Assembly (NCBI RefSeq): GCF_001625215.2
Contig: NC_030389.2
Coordinates: 43,327,454 to 43,391,453 of the forward strand
Length of the DNA stretch: 64,000 nucleotides
Reading direction: 5' to 3'
Source of the DNA: Daucus carota subsp. sativus
Lineage: Eukaryota > Streptophyta > Magnoliopsida > Apiales > Apiaceae
Under the pieces are notes generated by a model. The model searched no databases. It was not told the DNA's origin and saw only the letters and a program-made list of their open reading frames with translations. The position numbers and the translations under genes were made by a program. This document shows positions 44,609-54,551 of this stretch, one piece after another. Positions within the stretch are counted from its first letter, which is position 1; every line of letters starts with the position of its first letter.

Positions 44609-44919
44609 TGCAGTTACAGAGAAAGCTTGAAGAGAAATTAGAACTTGTTTTTGCACAGAGAGAGAAGAGAGCTTTGAGAATTCAAAAGAGTGAGATGAAA
44701 AGAAATGAAAATAGATTAAAACACTTAAATACTTTCTCAGAAAATTGCTGTGATTGGCTGAGAAATTACCGTTGAGAAGAAATTACTCTTATTTATCTCT
44801 ACAAAAATTACACACACGATCGTGTGTATAAAGTAGGAGAGAGACAAAAGAAATTTCAACGGCTCAGATCTGATAATACTTTCAACGGATGAAATAAGCG
44901 CCTCTTTAAACTTCCTAGT

Positions 44920-45050
44920 CAACTGATGAAGATCAGTTGAAAGCGTCTTCAACTGGTGTCATCAGTTGAATGAAAAACAAAACAAGAGGATATTGTTTCA
45001 AACATCAGTTGAAACAATTTCACTAGTTCATCAGTTGAAATATTATAGAC
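44920..45050 (-). repeat. CAGTTGA motif cluster between pol and the extra frame
   Basis: Six copies of cagttga or its complement lie in about 130 bases, partly as facing pairs (tcaactgatgaagatcagttga). The same word is dense in the LTRs. Confidence 0.75.
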
Positions 45051-45137
45051 TTTATCCAGAATTATAACTAATTCAATTTTGATAAATCAAAATTAATCAA
45101 ATTCTGGCTGCCAAATTACAGAAAAATTCACTCTAAA

Positions 45138-48100
45138 TTAGGAGAAATTTAACATACCTAATTTACTTACCAACCTTGTGAATGTGGATTCATCAAGAGG
45201 CTTTGTGAAAATATCTGCAATCTGTTCTTCACTTGGAACAAAATGCATTTCAACAGTACCAGCCATCACATGTTCTCTTATGAAGTGGTATTTGATGTCA
45301 ATGTGCTTGGTTCTTGAGTGTTGTACTGGATTTTCAGTTATAGCAATAGCACTGGTGTTGTCACAAAATATTGGGATTTTTGAGAGATTTAATCCATAAT
45401 CAAGTAATTGATTTCTCATCCACAATAATTGTGCACAACAGCTTCCAGCTGCAATGTACTCAGCCTCAGCTGTAGAGGTTGATACAGAGTTTTGCTTTTT
45501 GCTAAACCAAGAAATCAATCTGTCACCAAGAAATTGACAGGTGCCTGTTGTACTTTTTCTATCAATTTTGCATCCTGCAAAATCAGCATCTGAATATCCA
45601 ATAAGATCAAATCCAGAGTCTTTAGGGTACCAAATACCAAGATTTGGTGTTCCCTTAAGATATCTGAATATTCTTTTTATAGCAATAAGATGTGATTCTT
45701 TAGGATCAGATTGAAATCTAGCACAGAGGCATGTAGAAAACATAATATCTGGTCTACTAGCTGTCAAATATAAAAGAGAACCAACCATGCCTCTATAATT
45801 AGAGATGTCCACAGATTTCTCATTAGGACTTAACTCTAATTTGGTGGCTGTTGGCATGGGAGTTTTAGCTTCTTTGCAATCCAATAAATCAAACTTTTTA
45901 AGTAGATCATAAATGTACTTAGTTTGATTTATGAATATACCTTCCTTTACTTGTTTAACTTGTAAACCAAGAAAGTAGGTGAGCTCTCCCATCATGCTCA
46001 TTTCATACTGACTTTTCATTAGATTAGCAAACTTCTTGCAAAGTTTCTCATCTGTAGAACCAAAGATTATATCATCTACATAAATTTGAACCAGAATAAA
46101 GGCACCATTTACATTTCTGTAAAATAGTGTTTTATCCACAGTTCCTCTGGAAAAATGATTGTCTAACAAGAATTGAGACAGAGTGTCATACCATGCCCTT
46201 GGTGCTTGCTTTAGTCCATAGAGTGCTTTTAATAAAAAGTAAACATACTCTGGAAATTCTGGATCTTCAAAACCAGGAGGCTGACAGACATATACCTCCT
46301 CTTCCAGTTCACCATTTAGAAAAGCACTCTTGACATCCATTTGATAAACTTTAAAGTTTGCATGAGCAGCATAGGCCAGGAAGATTCTTATTGCTTCCAG
46401 TCTTGCAACTGGTGCAAAGGTCTCATCAAAATCAATTCCTTCAGATTGAGAGTATCCTTTAGCAACAAGCCTTGCCTTGTTTCTGGTGACAACTCCATTC
46501 TCATCCACCTTGTTTCTGAATACCCACCTTGTTCCTACAATAGTTCTGTTTTTAGGTTTGGGTACCAGCTTCCATACATTGTTTCTCTCAAATTGATTTA
46601 ATTCTTCTTGCATAGCAAGAACCCAATCAGCATCTTTGAGAGCATCTTCTATGACTTTAGGTTCATCCTGTGAAAGGAATGCACTGTACAAACACTCATC
46701 TTGAGTTGCTCTTCTTGTTTGTACAGATGCATTTGCATCTCCAATAATTAGCTCAAAAGGGTGATCCCTTGTCCACTTTCTTTGTGGTGGAAGTGATTGT
46801 CTTGATGATGTGGCTTCATTATTGAAGTTCAGGTTTCCATGTTGGAAAGCTCCCCCTAAATTTGACATCTCATTATTTCTAGACTGATTGAAACTTTGAG
46901 ACATTCTTTCAACTGATGATCCTTGAGGTGTTTCAACTGATCCCTCCAATGTAGTTTCAACTGATGCTTCAGTTGAATTTCCAATTGCAGTTGTTTCTTG
47001 CACCAGAGGGTCATCAGTTGGAATATTAATTCCAGGATTAATTCCAACATTTTGAATAATGTCATCATCATCATCACTGTCATACAGATCACCTTCACCT
47101 TCATTTTCAAATCTGAGATTATCATGAAATCCTTCATCTGAGAATCCTTGAATCTTCTTATCATCAAAAACCACATGGATTGATTCCATAACAATGTTGG
47201 TTCTCAGATTATATACTCTAAATGATTTTCCATCAGAGTATCCAACAAAAATAGCTTCATCTGCCTTGGCCTCAAATTTTCCAAGATTTTCACCTTGATT
47301 TCTTAGAACATAACACTTGCATCCAAATACATGAAGAAAGCTAATTGTTGGCTTCTTTCCTTTGAAGAGTTGAAAGGGAGTTAGATTATGAGGTTTGGTA
47401 ATTAGTGAAATGTTTTGAGTGAAACAAGCAGTGTTCACAGCTTCAGCCCAAAAATAGGTTGGAAGTTGAGCTTCATTAATCATGGTTCTTGCAGCCTCAA
47501 TAAGAGTTCTATTCTTCCTTTCAACAACACCATTTTGTTGTGGAGTTCTTGGTGCAGAGAACTCATGAATAATTTCCTCTTCTTCACAAAATTCTTTCAT
47601 CACAGAGTTCTTGAATTCTGTTCCATTGTCACTTCTTATCCTTCCAACTTTGACATCTGGATTGTTGTTTAATGCCTTGATATGATTGATGATGATTTTC
47701 CCAGCTTCATCCTTAGAATGCAGGAAGAAAGTCCAAGTGAATTTTGAAAAATCATCAACAATCACTAGGCAATATTTCTTCTTTGAAATAGACATGATGT
47801 TGACTAGTCCAAACAAATCCATATGCAAGAGCTGAAGGGGCTTCACAATTGATGAAAGAGTTTTGCTTTTGAAAGAGCTTCTCTTTTGCTTTCCTAGCTG
47901 ACAGGCTCCACATAATCCATCTTTGGAGAATTCCAGCTTGGGTAGACCTCTTACCAAGTCCTTCTTTACTAACTCATTCAGGGTTTTGAAATTTAGATGA
48001 GACAATCTCTTATGCCATAGCCAACTGTCATCTGAGCTTGCTTTGCTGAGAAGGCAAGTGATAGATTCAGACTTTACAGAATTGAAGTCAGCTACATACA

Positions 48101-48398
48101 CATTTCCTTTCCTTTGTCCAATCAGAACCACACTGTTGTCATCTTCTTTGGTGACAACACAGGCTGCAGGAGTGAAATTAACTTTGTAACCTTTGTCACA
48201 GAGCTGATTGATGCTAAGCAAGTTGTGCTTAAGACCAGACACCAATGCAACTTCATCAATGATGACATTCTCTTTTGCAATCAAGCCATATCCCATAGTA
48301 TATCCTTTGCTGTCATCTCCAAAGGTAATGCTAGGGCCAGCTTTCTCCACAAACTTTGTGAGCAGGGAGGAATCACCAGTCATGTGTGCCTGGAGCAT
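45138..48398 (-). CDS. pol: Sirevirus pol: integrase, reverse transcriptase, RNase H
   Basis: An uninterrupted 1,086-codon frame. Residues about 126-175 form the GAG-pre-integrase zinc region ([22 protein letters not shown]). The integrase core has D194, D257 and E293 ([24 protein letters not shown]). An acidic Ser/Thr-rich linker spans about 420-540. Reverse transcriptase covers about 608-850 with the YVDD catalytic box at 773-776. RNase H covers about 934-1070 ([16 protein letters not shown]). The integrase-before-RT order defines Copia. The protease signature (DSGCSRH) lies just upstream in another frame, with a frameshift around 48400. All catalytic residues of integrase and RT are present. 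Confidence 0.9.
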   Translation of the reverse strand: MLQAHMTGDSSLLTKFVEKAGPSITFGDDSKGYTMGYGLIAKENVIIDEVALVSGLKHNLLSINQLCDKGYKVNFTPAACVVTKEDDNSVVLIGQRKGNVYVADFNSVKSESITCLLSKASSDDSWLWHKRLSHLNFKTLNELVKKDLVRGLPKLEFSKDGLCGACQLGKQKRSSFKSKTLSSIVKPLQLLHMDLFGLVNIMSISKKKYCLVIVDDFSKFTWTFFLHSKDEAGKIIINHIKALNNNPDVKVGRIRSDNGTEFKNSVMKEFCEEEEIIHEFSAPRTPQQNGVVERKNRTLIEAARTMINEAQLPTYFWAEAVNTACFTQNISLITKPHNLTPFQLFKGKKPTISFLHVFGCKCYVLRNQGENLGKFEAKADEAIFVGYSDGKSFRVYNLRTNIVMESIHVVFDDKKIQGFSDEGFHDNLRFENEGEGDLYDSDDDDDIIQNVGINPGINIPTDDPLVQETTAIGNSTEASVETTLEGSVETPQGSSVERMSQSFNQSRNNEMSNLGGAFQHGNLNFNNEATSSRQSLPPQRKWTRDHPFELIIGDANASVQTRRATQDECLYSAFLSQDEPKVIEDALKDADWVLAMQEELNQFERNNVWKLVPKPKNRTIVGTRWVFRNKVDENGVVTRNKARLVAKGYSQSEGIDFDETFAPVARLEAIRIFLAYAAHANFKVYQMDVKSAFLNGELEEEVYVCQPPGFEDPEFPEYVYFLLKALYGLKQAPRAWYDTLSQFLLDNHFSRGTVDKTLFYRNVNGAFILVQIYVDDIIFGSTDEKLCKKFANLMKSQYEMSMMGELTYFLGLQVKQVKEGIFINQTKYIYDLLKKFDLLDCKEAKTPMPTATKLELSPNEKSVDISNYRGMVGSLLYLTASRPDIMFSTCLCARFQSDPKESHLIAIKRIFRYLKGTPNLGIWYPKDSGFDLIGYSDADFAGCKIDRKSTTGTCQFLGDRLISWFSKKQNSVSTSTAEAEYIAAGSCCAQLLWMRNQLLDYGLNLSKIPIFCDNTSAIAITENPVQHSRTKHIDIKYHFIREHVMAGTVEMHFVPSEEQIADIFTKPLDESTFTRLVSKLGMLNFS

Positions 48399-48458
48399 CC
48401 ACTATCCAAGTACCACAAATTCTTCTTGTGGTTTCCCTGCACACATTTCACAAACAGA
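48380..48458 (-). pseudogene. Frameshifted gag-protease junction
   Basis: The aspartic protease motif ([10 protein letters not shown]) is read in a frame different from both gag, which stops at 48459, and pol. An extra CA in the cacaca run near 48400 separates it from pol. Whether the gag stop is a programmed shift or damage cannot be told from one copy. Confidence 0.6.
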
Positions 48459-50876
48459 TCAAGTTGATTTTGGTACCCAAATTGCTTTGGGTCCAGATTT
48501 GTTAGTCTTAGCAGCCTTTTCCACTTTCTCAACCTTTTCCTTGGATTGAATTGGTTCAATCTTTGGTTTTGGTTGAGAAATTGGAACATCAACTCTGTTT
48601 TCAAACACAGGCCTTTGAGACATGCATAAATTGTTCATTCCATGCAAATTTGAATGAAATTGAGGCATGTTAAAGGCATTGAAGTAAGGAGTGAACATAT
48701 ATGGCATGTTAGGCTGAGAGTAAGGATTGTGAGGCAATAAACCAGGCATCATATTCATAGCAGATAAATTCATGTGAGGAACAGATGTCATAGGAATAGG
48801 CAAAGATAAATTAGGAGCAACCACAGTTTTACAATTAGCAGATAAATGATTTACACTACCACACTTACTGCAGGTTTTCCTAAGAGCACTAGCATTGGGA
48901 GTGTAATTGGTGTGCTTGTTAACTCCTATTTTGCCATTTCTATTTCCTTTCTTCTTTTTAGTCTCCTCAGATTTATGCTCACTAGTATCCAACTTCTTCT
49001 TGTTCTTGTTACTAGAATGAAGAGTGTTATTAACACTATCACTGGTCTCAGAAGAACTATTCTCACCTTTAACAAAATTCTTTTTAACAGGACCATATTT
49101 CTTGTTAAGCTTCTTGAGAACACTCTTGTCAACTGATGAGCTTTTGTTCAACTGATGACTCTCATCAGTTGAGACTTTGTTCTTCAACTGATGATCATCA
49201 TCAGTATTCTCATCACCTGAACTGCTCCCAGATTTCTCAAGCACTTTCTTATTCCTCTTCCACTCATTCTCTACAAAGGTCTCTCTACCTTGCATGTTGA
49301 TGATATTGGTGGAAACATCCCTACCAGATTTCCATTTGGCAATAATCTCTTGTTCCTTATCAAGCTGCTTTCTTATGATCTCTTCTCTTTTCAGAACAAC
49401 CAAGAGATCATCCTTGGCTGTCTGACACTCAATTTTCAGCTTCTCAAACTCAATAAATTGAGCTTCTAAGGCACTGTTTCTATCACTAAGAAAGGTGTTA
49501 GCTTCCTTAATTCTACTATTTTCCTTAGTAAGAGATTTTAAAGAAACATGCAAATGATATAATTCTGTAGACATTTCATTAATAGTAGCATTGCATTCAT
49601 CCTTAGTTAACTCAACTAAGTTTGTAGTGAATACCTGACTACTGCTTCCAGTGTTCTCTTCTTGATCTGTGGAGTTGGCCATTAGAGCTAGATTGACAAA
49701 CTCCTCCTCTTCATCAGAATCATCTCCAGCTGCCCAATCATCCTTTGTGATGAATGCTCTTTCCTTTTGTTTGAGAAGTTCATAATATTTCTTTTTGTAG
49801 TCAATGTTTTCACTTGACTTCTTCTCAACTTTAGGCTTTCTGCACTCATTTGCAAAGTGACCTGCATTCCCACAGTTGAAGCACTTGAATTTTGATCTGT
49901 CTACCATGCTTCTATCAGACTTGGGATTGCCTTTAAAAGATTTTGCAGAATTAAAATTCTTTTTGAATTTTAGTTTGGAGAATCTTCTTGACAGGAAGGC
50001 TAGATGTTCATCAATTCCATCACTTTCTTCACCAGAATCAGCTACTTCTTTCTCCTTTCTTCTTCCTTTGCTTGACTCTGAGCTCTCCTCTTTGACCAAC
50101 TTCTCAGTTTCTTCAACTTGAGACTTTCCCTTGTCCTTGACAGTATCCTCCAGAGATGCAAATAGAGCCACAGATGAATGCCCTTTCTTTTGGCTTTTCT
50201 CAATCTCTTCATCTTGCTCCATTTCAAGCTCATAAGTTTTTAAGGTTCCATACAGTCTCTCTAGAGTATAGTCTTTAAACTCTTGTGTATTTTTGAGAGA
50301 GACTGTCATGGGCTTCCATTCTTTAGGAAGAGCTCTTAAGAATTTCAAGTTTGAATCCTTAACTTGATATACTCTACCAAAGAGCTTTAGACCATTTAAC
50401 AGTTTTTGAAATCTGTTAAATGTATCACTCAAACTTTCACCAGCCTTGAAATGGAATGACTCATATTGTTGAATCAGAAGCTGCATCTTGTTCTCTCTCA
50501 CTTGCTCATTCCCTTCACAGATGGTTCTGATGGTGTCCCAAACTTCTTTGGCACTTGTGCAGCTAATAACACTATCAATCATTTCTTGATCCAAACCATT
50601 GAACAGAAGATTCATGGTTTTCTTGTCCTTGTGCACTTCTTCAGTATCTTCTTGAGAATATTCATGGATAGGTTTTGGGATCATCTTACCTACCATGTCT
50701 TCACCATCAGCTCCAATACTTGTGCAGACCTTCATGGGGACATGAGGTCCTTTTTCAATACAGTTCACATAGCTTTCATCAATGGACAACAGATGCAGAT
50801 GCATTCTCACTTTCCAGTGAAAATAGTTGTCTTTGTCAAGGACAGGAATCTTCACTCCAGCATCCTTCTTTCCCAT
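48459..50876 (-). CDS. gag: Sirevirus gag (805 codons)
   Basis: The N-terminal 220 residues match the Copia gag domain (LDKDNYFHWKVRMHLHLLSI, ESLSDTFNRFQKLLNGL, LRALPKEWKPM). A CCHC zinc knuckle sits at 332-345 (CFNCGNAGHFANEC) and a second at 669-682 (CSKCGSVNHLSANC). A coiled coil spans about 425-520. The C-terminal part is Met/Pro/Asn-rich. Long gag proteins with coiled coils and extra zinc knuckles are a Sirevirus feature. Residues about 553-585 repeat a D-x-HQL pattern encoded by the CAGTTGA motif. The ATG at 50876 lies 47 bases past the primer binding site. Confidence 0.88.
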   Translation of the reverse strand: MGKKDAGVKIPVLDKDNYFHWKVRMHLHLLSIDESYVNCIEKGPHVPMKVCTSIGADGEDMVGKMIPKPIHEYSQEDTEEVHKDKKTMNLLFNGLDQEMIDSVISCTSAKEVWDTIRTICEGNEQVRENKMQLLIQQYESFHFKAGESLSDTFNRFQKLLNGLKLFGRVYQVKDSNLKFLRALPKEWKPMTVSLKNTQEFKDYTLERLYGTLKTYELEMEQDEEIEKSQKKGHSSVALFASLEDTVKDKGKSQVEETEKLVKEESSESSKGRRKEKEVADSGEESDGIDEHLAFLSRRFSKLKFKKNFNSAKSFKGNPKSDRSMVDRSKFKCFNCGNAGHFANECRKPKVEKKSSENIDYKKKYYELLKQKERAFITKDDWAAGDDSDEEEEFVNLALMANSTDQEENTGSSSQVFTTNLVELTKDECNATINEMSTELYHLHVSLKSLTKENSRIKEANTFLSDRNSALEAQFIEFEKLKIECQTAKDDLLVVLKREEIIRKQLDKEQEIIAKWKSGRDVSTNIINMQGRETFVENEWKRNKKVLEKSGSSSGDENTDDDHQLKNKVSTDESHQLNKSSSVDKSVLKKLNKKYGPVKKNFVKGENSSSETSDSVNNTLHSSNKNKKKLDTSEHKSEETKKKKGNRNGKIGVNKHTNYTPNASALRKTCSKCGSVNHLSANCKTVVAPNLSLPIPMTSVPHMNLSAMNMMPGLLPHNPYSQPNMPYMFTPYFNAFNMPQFHSNLHGMNNLCMSQRPVFENRVDVPISQPKPKIEPIQSKEKVEKVEKAAKTNKSGPKAIWVPKST

Positions 50877-50922
50877 CTTTCTCTAGCAGTGTTGATCTTT
50901 TTCCCTGTTTGTTGGGAACCTC

Positions 50923-50934
50923 GCTCTGATACCA
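50923..50934 (-). other. Primer binding site of the Sirevirus
   Basis: The minus strand reads tggtatcagagc two bases inside the 5' LTR. It is complementary to the 3' end of plant initiator methionine tRNA. Confidence 0.9.
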
Positions 50935-50936
50935 AT

Positions 50937-51926
50937 TGTTATTTTACACCAACTATGAGAAAGATTGTAGAAGGGGGGGGGGGGGGGTTGAATACAATCT
51001 TTTACAAATTTAAAAGATTCAAGAACAATACACTAAGAACACAATAAACAGAAAAACACCAAGTATTAAAAATACGGGTGGATTGAATGATCCACCCGTG
51101 AGATTTTATATAGAAGAATCTGTGGATTGTTTTACAATTCGCACAGCTGCTGGTTCATCACTCAAACAAGTTCTAACTCTCAGATTTTTCTCTCAAGTAA
51201 TTTGAACAAGTTCAACTGATGCTACTAACTTGGTTATATACTCCAAGTTTTACAAAGCTTTTAGCTAGATTACAAAATGCACTCTAATCTAAAAACAATG
51301 CTGCACAACTTTGTCTTATGCATGCTTTCTGAGATGTCTTCATCTTTGACCATCACCTTGATTTGATCCAGATTGCACTGCATGAGATAAGTATGTTTCT
51401 GCTTCTTCTTTATTTTCCTAATTAGGCTTCCATGTCTATTTTAGTGTAATTCGATCCATGTGATTTGTCAGACTTAAGCTCTAGTCACTTTCAACTGCTC
51501 TTTGCTTCATCAGTTGAAAGTTCTGGTTGCTTTCAACTGCTCTTGACTTTATCAGTTGAATGCCTGGCTCATCAGTTGAATGAATTACAAACTCCATCAG
51601 TTGAATGCTGTTCCAGTCTCATCAGTTAAATTCCTCAGCATCATCCGTCGAACACTTTGTCTTCAGTTGAATGCTTGATTTTCATCAGTTGAAACATCAT
51701 CCAGTCTTCATCAGTTGAACAGTTACATCTCATCAGTTGAATATCCTTCACTTAGATAAAATTACATGGCATTGGATATTTACAATTAGCCATCCTATTC
51801 TACCCATCCGTTGATAATTCCCAAAGACAAGAAATGTAACAATTACAACTGAAATTTGATAAAGATTCTAAGTAAGACATGTTAAAAAATGTTTATGTTA
51901 TCATCAAAAATTATTGATTCCTAACA
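50937..51926 (-). repeat. 5' LTR of the Sirevirus
   Basis: 990 bp, nearly identical to the 3' LTR: four substitutions by eye and six extra G in the G-run at about 50973-50987. One substitution destroys a CAGTTGA copy (catcagttaaattcc near 51627). Confidence 0.9.
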
Positions 51927-51990
51927 GTTCCCCTGAATTGCCTATCACTAGGTTCAAAGCTTTAACCATAATACTCACATCTTCATCCAT
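51927..51990 (-). pseudogene. AP2-2, first 22 codons cut off by the Sirevirus
   Basis: From the ATG at 51990 the frame reads MDEDVSIMVKALNLVIGNSG and enters the target duplication gttcc. It continues in phase at 39082 on the other side of the element. The ATG context (gccATGGATGA) is the same as in AP2-1. With the element in place translation would run into the LTR. Confidence 0.75.
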
Positions 51991-52249
51991 GGCTTCCGTT
52001 GATTTGACAGATGCGATTGATTCAACCAATCAGATCAGCCACACAACTCTCTAGTCAACTAATTGTATGATCGAATGGATCGATTGGATTTTCAAGGAAA
52101 TGGATCGAAATTCAGCTTCTTCAACAAATTCTCAAAGGCCACATGTTGAAAAGTATAAGAGTATGAGCTATAATTATTGAAGCAAGGAGAGCTCAAAACT
52201 TCAAATTAACTCTCATTCTATTTTTTCTTCTTCATTCAATAAATACCAG
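51991..52249. promoter_or_regulatory. Compact shared promoter between AP2-2 (-) and FTM-4 (+)
   Basis: Only 259 bases separate the two divergent start codons. Parts of this region recur upstream of AP2-1 (gattgattcaaccaatcag, about 17871-17890) and upstream of FTM-1 (gcaaggagagctcaaaact, about 22494). This suggests the close divergent pair is the ancestral arrangement and that copy one was pried apart by 4.4 kb of insertions. Confidence 0.55.
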
Positions 52250-52765
52250 ATGTCTTCTCCAGCTCAACAATTCATTTTCAGCAACTATTCTACGCAACTT
52301 AATGTCGCATTCATCAACATAACACCCTCACAAGCACGCGAAAATGGCAACCATTCTATTGTTGGCATTTTCGGCATAGCTGTTTCAGTCCTCCTCACAG
52401 CCTTGCAACTCAAGTACCAAGCAGGAACAGATTCTGCATTCCAAGACCACCCTATAGCGATGGCGATCGCTATAGCAAGTTTCCTTCTTTTCTGCTTGGT
52501 ATGCGACTTGGAACAATACTTTGGCCCCACTCGTTGTAACTCAGCTTTTGCAATAGTATTGCATCACTTGCTCAGATTGCTTGGTTTCCTTTCACTAGCA
52601 TCGTTGGCCTCTGTCATTTTTTCGACATCCACAAGCTCGACTTCGTCACTCATTTTTTATATGATTTTCTTATGCTTTTTTGCAGTAAGGTCGGTTTTGC
52701 ATTGGATTCAGAATAGAAAGTTAGATAGAAACAGAGGAGCCTGCAATTTTCACAGTTTATATTGA
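52250..52765 (+). CDS. Four-membrane-span protein FTM-4
   Basis: 171 residues, nearly identical to FTM-1 (differences include HSIVG for HAIVG, FGPTRCNS for FGSTRRNS, FYMIF for FYLIF). It has the same four hydrophobic segments and short basic tail. It is divergent from AP2-2 across a 259-bp gap. The family is not recognised. Its frame is intact, so it is a candidate functional copy. Confidence 0.75.
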   Translation: MSSPAQQFIFSNYSTQLNVAFINITPSQARENGNHSIVGIFGIAVSVLLTALQLKYQAGTDSAFQDHPIAMAIAIASFLLFCLVCDLEQYFGPTRCNSAFAIVLHHLLRLLGFLSLASLASVIFSTSTSSTSSLIFYMIFLCFFAVRSVLHWIQNRKLDRNRGACNFHSLY

Positions 52766-52809
52766 AATATAGTATAAGATCCATTTGGGGCCTTCTTCTA
52801 ACACCTTAA

Positions 52810-53139
52810 GGCTGTGTTCACTTGGATGGAATGGAATGAGGGGAGAATGGAATGAAAAGTTATATAGAAGTTTTAAGGAGAAGGAAGAAAGTATGAGATA
52901 ATAGTGACAAAACATGAATGTATTCAAATTTCTTGTGAGAAAGATTGTAAGAAAACATGATGTAGAAATGGAATGAGCATTCCTTCCAAAACATGTGGGT
53001 TAGAATTATAGTTAAAATAGTATGAATGGAATGATTGAAGGAATGAAAGTTGTATACATTTTCTTTGATCAACACCATTTTTTAGTACAAAATTCATTCC
53101 ATTCTCCCTTCATTCCATTCACTCCAAGTGAACACAACC
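52810..53139. mobile_element. 330-bp Tourist-like (Harbinger) MITE
   Basis: The ends ggctgtgttcacttggatgg and cactccaagtgaacacaacc are inverted repeats, flanked by taa on both sides (52807-52809 and 53140-53142). The homologous site after FTM-1 (ccttaaagttttagatgg, about 23117) lacks the insert, so it arrived after that duplication. Confidence 0.85.
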
Positions 53140-53382
53140 TAAGATTTCAGATGGATCGGTTTCCAACATGGTATCATAGCTCTGTTATCCACTTACACCC
53201 CCACATTTACTATGCATGAATCGGACTATGGAATGGAAGCACTGAATTTGGGATCAAGAGAATGGATGATTGAATGGTATTTGAATATATAGTTGTAGAA
53301 TAAATTGAAGCAGAACAAAGTTGTTCTTTCACCCTGCTCAACAGGAGTTCAAAATTGTTATTCGAGGCTTTACTATTACAGT

Positions 53383-53580
53383 CAGGGACGGAGGGAAGGG
53401 GGGTATGGGGTGGTCTTGGTCCCCCCAAAACCTTCCCCGAGCCCTTATATATAATCAATTTATATGATTAAAATTCATAATTTGTAGTATCCCCAAAACT
53501 CATGATTTTGTAGTATTTTGTCCTTAAAATTTTTTTAGTAAAATTTCGCCCCCCGGAAAATATTTCTGGTTCTGTCCCTG
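53383..53580. mobile_element. 198-bp hAT-type MITE
   Basis: The ends cagggacggagg and ggttctgtccctg are inverted. The flanks attacagt (53375-53382) and attagagt (53581-53588) are an 8-bp duplication with one mismatch. The FTM-1 flank (ttactattaccctaattctc, about 23385) shows the empty site. Confidence 0.8.
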
Positions 53581-54290
53581 ATTAGAGTAATCCTCTTATG
53601 TTTGTGTAGAAGAGTTCAGTGTTAAAAATCTGAAGTTTGCTTGTATCTGTGGACTGTGGCAGTACACGCGATATACAGACAATAACTTATATGTTAACAT
53701 ACGCATGCCAAAACACTTCTATTTCAGTATCCGGCAAGGCGGGCACTGAAATGCTGAACTTTTAAACCTCTTAAACACACGTATTGAACCATATCAAATC
53801 ACACTTGTTCATCCTATGATGTGTACACATATATGCAACCCTCAACAGCAAGGCCAATCATGATGTAAAAATAAATGTGCGTCACACGACATCTATGAGA
53901 ATGAAAACATGTCCGTGCCTGGCACGGGCTACAGTGTTATTTACGTAACAAGACAACACAAGCGCTCCAAATCTAACATTGAAGGAATATTGAATTGATT
54001 TTCTATATTCGTTCCCTCTAATCAGTGATTAGATACCCTATTCCGTTTACTTTCAATTTTAATATTTGGGACTATATATTATTTTATTGGGAACCTTCTC
54101 GTATTAATAAGGTTCTACAGCACATGCAAAAAGTGTCGTGCTTATATATTATATCTTAAAGTTATTTTTGAACACCCACAACGAGGTTTCCATAGCAGAA
54201 CTTTAGTGGTTCTATGGTTCTATTTTAATAATTGGTTTTCTCTTAAACGCAACCCTATTTTACTATTGTTATTATTATGATTACTTTTAT
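53581..54290. other. Spacer upstream of NLP-H, no gene
   Basis: AT-rich DNA with no protein read. A hairpin ccgtgcctggcacggg sits at about 53911-53926. Confidence 0.4.
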
Positions 54291-54298
54291 TATATAAA
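54291..54298 (+). promoter_or_regulatory. TATA box of NLP-H
   Basis: TATATAAA followed by ggaggaccagtggag, conserved in the same position upstream of NLP-I (57901). About 260 bases separate it from the start codon in both genes. Confidence 0.65.
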
Positions 54299-54551
54299 GG
54301 AGGACCAGTGGAGAGATTACTGGGCAACTACACAGATAAAGAGGCCTTCGGCGTGGAGGGTGTACAATAAAAAATGTCAACTTACCTATTTATTATTTTC
54401 TTTTGAAGCAAATGCATGTTACCTAAAGCTATTGAATTGCAAGGAAAGATGGTCTACAAATGAATAAGCCTATATATCGCAACAGATAAACTTGAAACCA
54501 AGAAAAATTGCAGAGTTCCTGAATCAGTATATTTGTATATTGCAATTCACC

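Larger units (their letters stand above)
39088..51926 (-). mobile_element. Complete young Sirevirus-type Copia retrotransposon
   Basis: The 12,839-bp element lies on the minus strand with LTRs of 984 and 990 bp, each TGTTA...TAACA. It is flanked by a perfect 5-bp duplication, gttcc (39083-39087 and 51927-51931). The order is LTR, primer site, gag, pol (integrase before reverse transcriptase, hence Copia), an extra long frame, polypurine tract, LTR. The large gag with two zinc knuckles and the extra frame after pol are Sirevirus traits. By eye the LTRs differ by four substitutions plus a G-run length (9 against 15), so insertion is recent. Frameshifts at the gag/protease junction and in the extra frame suggest this copy is not autonomous. 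Confidence 0.9.

Noticed and set aside
50466-51047. 193-codon plus-strand frame across gag and the LTR
   Set aside because: Antisense shadow of gag running into the LTR; no domain.
53905-53945. Hairpin ccgtgcctggcacggg as a Helitron end
   Set aside because: No CTRR-T follows at the right distance.
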